Of a DNA stretch of 64,000 bases, positions 63,914-64,000 are shown one piece after another. Under the pieces are notes generated by a model. It saw only the letters and a program-made list of their open reading frames with translations. It had not been told where the DNA came from and ran no database searches. Source of the DNA: Gaiellasilicea sp963765705 (GTDB taxonomy: Bacteria; Actinomycetota; Thermoleophilia; Gaiellales; Gaiellaceae). The stretch is from the NCBI GenBank assembly GCA_963765705.1, contig CAVXXJ010000002.1, forward strand, positions 1-64,000, read 5' to 3'. The translations under genes and the position numbers were made by a program. Positions within the stretch are counted from its first letter, which is position 1. Every line of letters starts with the position of its first letter.

Positions 63914-64000
63914 TTGAGCTCTCGCAGGATCACAATCTTCGACACAACGCTCCGGGACGGCGAGCAGGCCCCGGGCATCGCTCTGCGGCCCGACGAGAAG
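63914..64000 (+). CDS. 2-isopropylmalate synthase/citramalate synthase-type enzyme (5' end only)
   Basis: The first 29 codons are visible: after SSRRI the conserved ITIFDTTLRDGEQAPGIAL gives the DRDGEQ-type metal site of LeuA/CimA/homocitrate synthases (Asp, Arg, Glu/Gln). The start is TTG 63914 with AGGAGGA (63901-63907) 6 bases upstream. The gene runs off the window. The leucine-rich leader upstream favours leuA, the first step of leucine synthesis (2-oxoisovalerate plus acetyl-CoA), over the paralogues. Confidence 0.85.
   Translation, partial: MSSRRITIFDTTLRDGEQAPGIALRPDEK

Overview
The window is high-GC DNA with dense, tightly packed genes. Many starts are GTG, and ATGA or GTGA stop/start overlaps are frequent. 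A class II DAHP synthase, a CysO-like sulfur carrier, an ECF sigma factor, VanR/VanS-like regulators, LtrA and secreted RTX-type proteins suggest an uncultured Actinomycetota bacterium, possibly of the Thermoleophilia. The lineage is an inference; no rRNA gene or intact tRNA gene is present.

Layout. (1) 209-7351, minus strand: an ArsR-led, seven-gene energy-converting [NiFe]-hydrogenase-like (Hyf/Hyc/Mbh-type) operon with two antiporter-like subunits. Its small subunit has lost two of the four proximal-cluster cysteines. (2) 7775-16796: a reactive-sulfur island with two paralogous ArsR regulators, two SQR/FCSD-like flavoproteins, MMPL, OsmC, a TusE/DsrC-like protein, DsrE2 and small proteins. 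Two promoter regions carry related operator palindromes. (3) 16993-19726: decayed ZIP and TrkH genes, an intact CPA1 antiporter, and a tRNA-Thr 3' fragment that is also found, inverted, at the left edge of the window. (4) 19912-35792: an Hcp-like membrane-anchored protein, a PrsW-STAND ATPase fusion, secreted CARDB, RTX and M36 proteins, an ECF sigma/anti-sigma pair, a VanY/VanR/VanS-like set and a MarR regulator. (5) 35918-50871: a duplicated RTX protein with a 26-proline linker, a Rox-like monooxygenase facing a DrrC-like UvrA paralogue, trypsin, a large secreted protein, LtrA, an aldo/keto reductase and an M1 peptidase. (6) 50987-57526: GNAT, a rearrangement scar, a three-ORF cobalt-type nitrile hydratase, and a minus-strand operon (sugar-isomerase-like TIM barrel, citryl-CoA lyase-like, phenylacetate-CoA ligase-like, VOC, GST). 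(7) 57574-64000: core metabolism, with PEP carboxylase, DAHP synthase, CysO-like carrier, threonine synthase, an HxlR regulator, and the start of a 2-isopropylmalate synthase-type gene preceded by a leucine-rich leader peptide.

In the last third, many conserved housekeeping genes are broken by single-base frame changes while much longer genes between 19 and 46 kb are intact. Uncorrected indels in the assembly are the likeliest cause, so most of these entries are given as genes with frame breaks rather than as pseudogenes. The most interesting biology is the cysteine-poor hydrogenase-like complex, the ArsR/operator pair over the sulfur island, the PrsW-STAND fusion, the split nitrile hydratase and the leucine leader.
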